Part shown: positions 7,540 to 10,030 of the stretch, piece after piece
How positions within the stretch are numbered: the stretch's first letter is position 1
How the letters are laid out: each line of letters begins with the position of its first letter
Assembly: GCA_900618425.1 (NCBI GenBank)
Contig: UZAN01050464.1
Coordinates: 1-10,030 of the forward strand
Length of the DNA stretch: 10,030 nt
Source of the DNA: Echinostoma caproni
Lineage: Eukaryota > Platyhelminthes > Trematoda > Plagiorchiida > Echinostomatidae
Direction of reading: 5' to 3'
Program-made: the position numbers and the translations under genes
The notes under the pieces: model-generated
Told to the model about the DNA's origin: nothing
The model's input: only the letters and a program-made list of their open reading frames with translations
Database searches by the model: none

Positions 7540-8640
7540 ATCCCGTTAGTTGTTCCCAATGTTTATAATTATAAACTGTTTACTTATGGAGGAATTTAGA
7601 TCTACCGTTGAGCGTATCATTTATGTTCGGGCTTACGGCACTTTTTCACCCGAGTCCACCACGGAAAGTGGTGTTCGACAGGGTTGCCCTCTCTCTCCTT
7701 TTCTATTTAACTTTGTCATAGATATAATTTTTGAAACAGCCCTATCCTCGTGCAGGGATAGCGGTATCCATTTACTTCCTGGTGGCAGACTGTCTGATCT
7801 AGAGTATGCAGACGACATTGTGCTACTAAGTGACGATCCAGGTCAGTTGCAAGCTTTTCTGGAAAGTTTGAGTGCTAGTGTAGCGATGTTCGGTATGCGT
7901 TTTTCACCTTCAAAGTGTAAAATGCTACTACAAGATTGGGTTGATCCAGCACGCAGTCTCACCCTAACTGGGGAAGTAGTAGAGGAAGTAGACAAATTTT
8001 GCTATCTAGGCAGCTATATCTCACCCGGTGAACGCATCGCAGATGAAGTGTCGGCGCGCATACAAAAGGATCGATTGGTATTTGCCAACTTGAGACATTT
8101 GTGGCGCCGTCGCGAAATCCGGCTGTCTGTGAAGGGTCGAGTGTATGCTGCAGCAGTTCGGCCAGTCCTGCTCTACGGTGCAGAGACTTGGCCACTAAGG
8201 GAACAGGATAAAGACAGACTGTCGGTGTTTGAACACCACTGTCTACGTAGCATTGCACGTGTCTGGTGGGGTAACCGGACTAGCAATGCTGAGGTTAGGC
8301 GTAGAGTTTTAGGCAGTCGCGGTCGTCCACTAGAACAAGTGATCGACCTCCATAGATTACGCTGGTTGGGACATGTGCTACGCATGTCACCAGATAGGTT
8401 GCCATGGCGAACGATGTTTGCCAAGGCTGGTAGCGATTGGAAAAAAACCAAGGGCGGTCAAGCTAAGACCTGGCATGAGGGTATGAAAACCCTAACCAGG
8501 AGACTAGGTTACATAGGCCCCGTTAGGCTCCCTGGCTGGGGACCTCGGGAAGATGGTCACCGATGGTTAGAGACACTGAGTGGTATGGCTGGGTGTCGCA
8601 AACAGTGGCGCTCGTGCATCCACTCGTAATTTTCCTAACA
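7540..8640 (+). mobile_element. RTE-type non-LTR retrotransposon, 5'-truncated copy
   Basis: RTE wording begins abruptly at about 7540-7550, within the region before RT motif B, and runs to the natural C-terminus of the ORF at 8629. The 5' truncation is the usual outcome of incomplete target-primed reverse transcription. I cannot place the exact 3' end; no poly-A tail is visible and RTE elements often end in short simple repeats. Target-site duplications were not identified. Confidence 0.8.
7550..8629 (+). CDS. RTE-clade reverse transcriptase, C-terminal 359 codons (truncated)
   Basis: The enzyme would copy element RNA into DNA at a nicked target. Residues 41-55 are motif B (GVRQGCPLSPFLFNF), residues 86-89 the YADD active site, and residues 118-130 the FSPSKCK..QDW region. 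From about 150 come FCYLGSYIS, LRHLWRRR, GRVYAAAVRPVLLYG, AETWPLRE, CLRSIARVWW, HRLRWLGHVLRM (268-279), the RLPGWGP tail and a terminal WRSCIHS. No RNase H is present, as expected for RTE. The endonuclease, fingers and motif A with its catalytic Asp are missing, so it is inactive despite an open frame. The ATG at 7550 is only the first in the frame; residues 1-25 are a degraded entry into the RT. The long open frame implies a much younger copy than the minus-strand fragment at 1310-1724. Confidence 0.92.
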   Translation: MFPMFIIINCLLMEEFRSTVERIIYVRAYGTFSPESTTESGVRQGCPLSPFLFNFVIDIIFETALSSCRDSGIHLLPGGRLSDLEYADDIVLLSDDPGQLQAFLESLSASVAMFGMRFSPSKCKMLLQDWVDPARSLTLTGEVVEEVDKFCYLGSYISPGERIADEVSARIQKDRLVFANLRHLWRRREIRLSVKGRVYAAAVRPVLLYGAETWPLREQDKDRLSVFEHHCLRSIARVWWGNRTSNAEVRRRVLGSRGRPLEQVIDLHRLRWLGHVLRMSPDRLPWRTMFAKAGSDWKKTKGGQAKTWHEGMKTLTRRLGYIGPVRLPGWGPREDGHRWLETLSGMAGCRKQWRSCIHS

Positions 8641-8937
8641 CACTCTATGTATTCCCCATCTTCCGCTTGAATTTGCTTCGACATTCCAATCTTCATTTCG
8701 CTATTTTATCCAAATGGGCATCCAAAAGACAGCAACCAAAACCCGCGCACGAAAGTGCATGGTTAATGGTTGTAAAACTGAAACTGAAACTGTATCATTT
8801 ATGTATCGAAGAAATTTAAATCTTTCATGACAGATTAATATTAGTACATTGCATGCGGTATTCAGCCCTTTTTCAGTTCTTAGTGTCAACTTATCCCGAA
8901 ACTACCTACCTTTCTTGGGGAACTTTGTCTGACCCAG
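8641..8937. other. RTE 3' flank, no gene seen
   Basis: No coding exon can be supported. ACTGAAACTGAAACTG near 8777-8792 is a short tandem hexamer that could be part of the element's 3' simple-repeat tail or plain intron. The open frames 8580-8819 (+) and 8701-8889 (-) have no recognisable motif. Confidence 0.45.
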
Positions 8938-9207
8938 TTATCCCATAGTAATTCCTGATATTCCTTCGTTCCATTGCAATATTAAGCTAACCATAGTATT
9001 GATTATATGACGTCCACCGTAATATACAACTGTTTTATCTATCATAATCACATTAACATTCAAAAATTCCCCTATAGTCGTTCGTTGGGATACAACAATC
9101 TTTCGGGGAATTCCAAGTGATTGGGCTACGGAGCTCAGAGTCACACCTGGCTATTTCAGCATTTCCAACACATTCTGTTTCTCTCTAATCGGCAGGCGCT
9201 TACACAT
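8938..9207 (-). pseudogene. Transposase-like helix-turn-helix N-terminus, interrupted by a stop
   Basis: From an ATG at 9207 the minus strand reads MCKRLPIREKQNVLEMLK, then a TAG, then PGVTLSSVAQSLGIPRK, and stays open to a TGA ending at 8938. The pattern basic-R/K-L-x3-E-K-x2-V-x2-ML-K-x-PGV-x3-S-V-A-x-S-LGI-x-R-K is the homeodomain-like helix-turn-helix (psq/CENP-B-N type) at the N-terminus of pogo/Tigger-like and other Tc1-mariner transposases and their domesticated relatives. The first 18 codons and the second half are in one frame, so a single base change (TAG) breaks the domain. After the HTH the wording (FLNVNVIMIDKTVVYYGGRH) is not recognisable, and no DDE catalytic domain follows before the RTE copy. 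It is most likely a transposon relic; a generic HTH of another family is possible. Confidence 0.42.
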
Positions 9208-9365
9208 TTTGACGTCCGATCCCTTACATTGGTTGGTTTGAGTTTTGAAAAAAGTGAGAACATACTGGGAAAATGTGAATTCTCAGGGGTGCGATATAGT
9301 AGGAGATTGATTGTAATTGACTGACTGAAGAAAGCTAACGATTCACATGCTTTCTTTCCTAATAG
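9208..9365. other. No gene seen; ends in a possible splice acceptor
   Basis: I see no coding exon on either strand. The last twenty bases (ATGCTTTCTTTCCTAATAG) form a good polypyrimidine acceptor ending at 9365. Confidence 0.4.
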
Positions 9366-9497
9366 CAACAAGCATACCGATTGAGAACTAACCAAATTCC
9401 AACTAATAAGACAGACACGTGGTCTGCGGAAGTTGATGAACTCCATCCACGTTTAGGTGGAACATATACTCATGCATGTGTGGTGCTCTATCAGTTG
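9366..9497 (+). CDS. Candidate coding exon, unidentified (weak)
   Basis: Immediately after the acceptor ending at 9365, the phase-0 frame is open for 44 codons to a TGA at 9498. It reads QQAYRLRTNQIPTNKTDTWS, then AEVDELHPRLGGTYTHACVV, which has a protein-like composition. The exon could be terminal, ending at the TGA, or end at a weak internal donor such as TTTAG|GTGGAA near 9454. Its phase does not fit directly after exon B (phase 1) but would fit after the doubtful exon at 7303-7424. I cannot name it; the opposite strand is also open over much of the region. Confidence 0.25.
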
Positions 9498-9500
9498 TGA

Positions 9501-10030
9501 TTGTTACTATACGGTTTTTTGTGCGGTCTTGACAACCAGCAAGAAGTCTTGATTCACGTTCACTTACGCTCTTGGATCTGACACGTTTGTGTGGTTCAGT
9601 TCCAAGGCTTTGTGAGAATAAGATCGATCCATTGATGACGTTTCATAAACCACTGAGCTGATGAATTAATCCTTATCCACACCGTCTCAGAAAAACCGAA
9701 CTGCCACTGCCGTTCGATAACAAACCTTTCTGTTCTGTTCAACTGCAAGCCACCAGGACCAAACACAACGATATGGGAACAATCACATGGGACAAAATTG
9801 TTTCGCAAACACACCTTCCTCATCGGTCACGATTATTCAAGAGAATGCAAATTGTATTCGCCCTGTATTTGTAGGCAGACTCGTTCTCATTTTTTCGGAC
9901 CTGAGTTAGCTGAACGATGGTTGGACACGGTTTAGTTTCAGCTTGCACATTCATGAACTTGGCGCTGTTATGCCCTGCTTCTGCTTTTGGCGTCCCGTTA
10001 CTTATTCGATAGATCAGTGACAAAATGGGC
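9501..10030. other. Unassigned sequence with two adjoining minus-strand open frames
   Basis: Two minus-strand frames, 9820-10023 (67 codons) and 9596-9823 (75 codons), abut through an ATGA overlap. Neither has a recognisable domain, and the arrangement is not meaningful in a eukaryotic genome. They may be fragments of an unrecognised repeat or chance frames. The + strand shows no supported exon here. Confidence 0.35.

Noticed and set aside
7633..8451. Minus-strand open frames at 7633-7818, 7959-8258 and 8173-8451
   Set aside because: They are antisense shadows of the RTE reverse-transcriptase frame and show no independent motif.
9658..9664. CTGATGA, the hammerhead ribozyme core word known from fluke satellite repeats
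   Set aside because: The adjacent bases do not form stem II, and no GAAA is properly placed after it. Only the 7-base word matches.
9596..10023. Two minus-strand frames joined by an ATGA overlap, like a translationally coupled bacterial pair
   Set aside because: Everything else in the window is eukaryotic. Neither product is recognisable, and the overlap is expected by chance.

Overview
This window looks like a eukaryotic genome fragment, most probably from a digenean fluke or a close flatworm relative. The clearest signals are decayed non-LTR retrotransposons of the RTE and CR1/Jockey types, whose wording closely resembles families known from schistosomes and other flukes. There are also short coding islands with GT-AG splice signals, trinucleotide microsatellites and long stretches with no gene. 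Two single N bases (156 and 2422) suggest a draft assembly. By eye the GC content is roughly 40-45 %, which seems high for Schistosoma, so I do not name a genus. Nothing suggests bacterial gene organisation.

Layout. 1-1309 holds only a (GAT)9 tract and a poly-C run ending in N. 1310-1724 (-) is a frameshifted RTE reverse-transcriptase thumb fragment. 1725-2769 has no recognisable gene. 2770-3012 (+) is a convincing first coding exon: ATG, signal peptide, Cys-rich segment and a GAG|GTAAGC donor. About 90 bp further on lies a second coding-like patch; together they resemble the N-terminus of a glypican, though the reading frames do not join. 3255-4635 is AT-rich and empty. 4636-4937 contains an imperfect direct repeat bracketing a dyad-rich segment. 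4989-6750 (-) is a long CR1-type pseudogene broken by several frameshifts, stops and a 61-bp tandem duplication. 6895-7007 and 7206-7257 (+) are two short host exons with textbook splice sites. 7540-8629 (+) is a 5'-truncated RTE element whose last 359 codons are still open. 8938-9207 (-) is a transposase-like helix-turn-helix relic with an in-frame stop. 9366-9497 (+) is one more weak exon candidate. The rest, to 10030, is unassigned.

Interpretation. The host material is probably parts of one or two intron-rich genes on the + strand, with retrotransposon debris filling the introns and intergenic space. The exon pair at 6895-7257 is bracketed by an antisense CR1 and a sense RTE. I found no convincing new multi-gene system. 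The most worthwhile leads are the glypican-like exon, the unidentified two-exon protein, and the unexplained repeat at 4636-4937.
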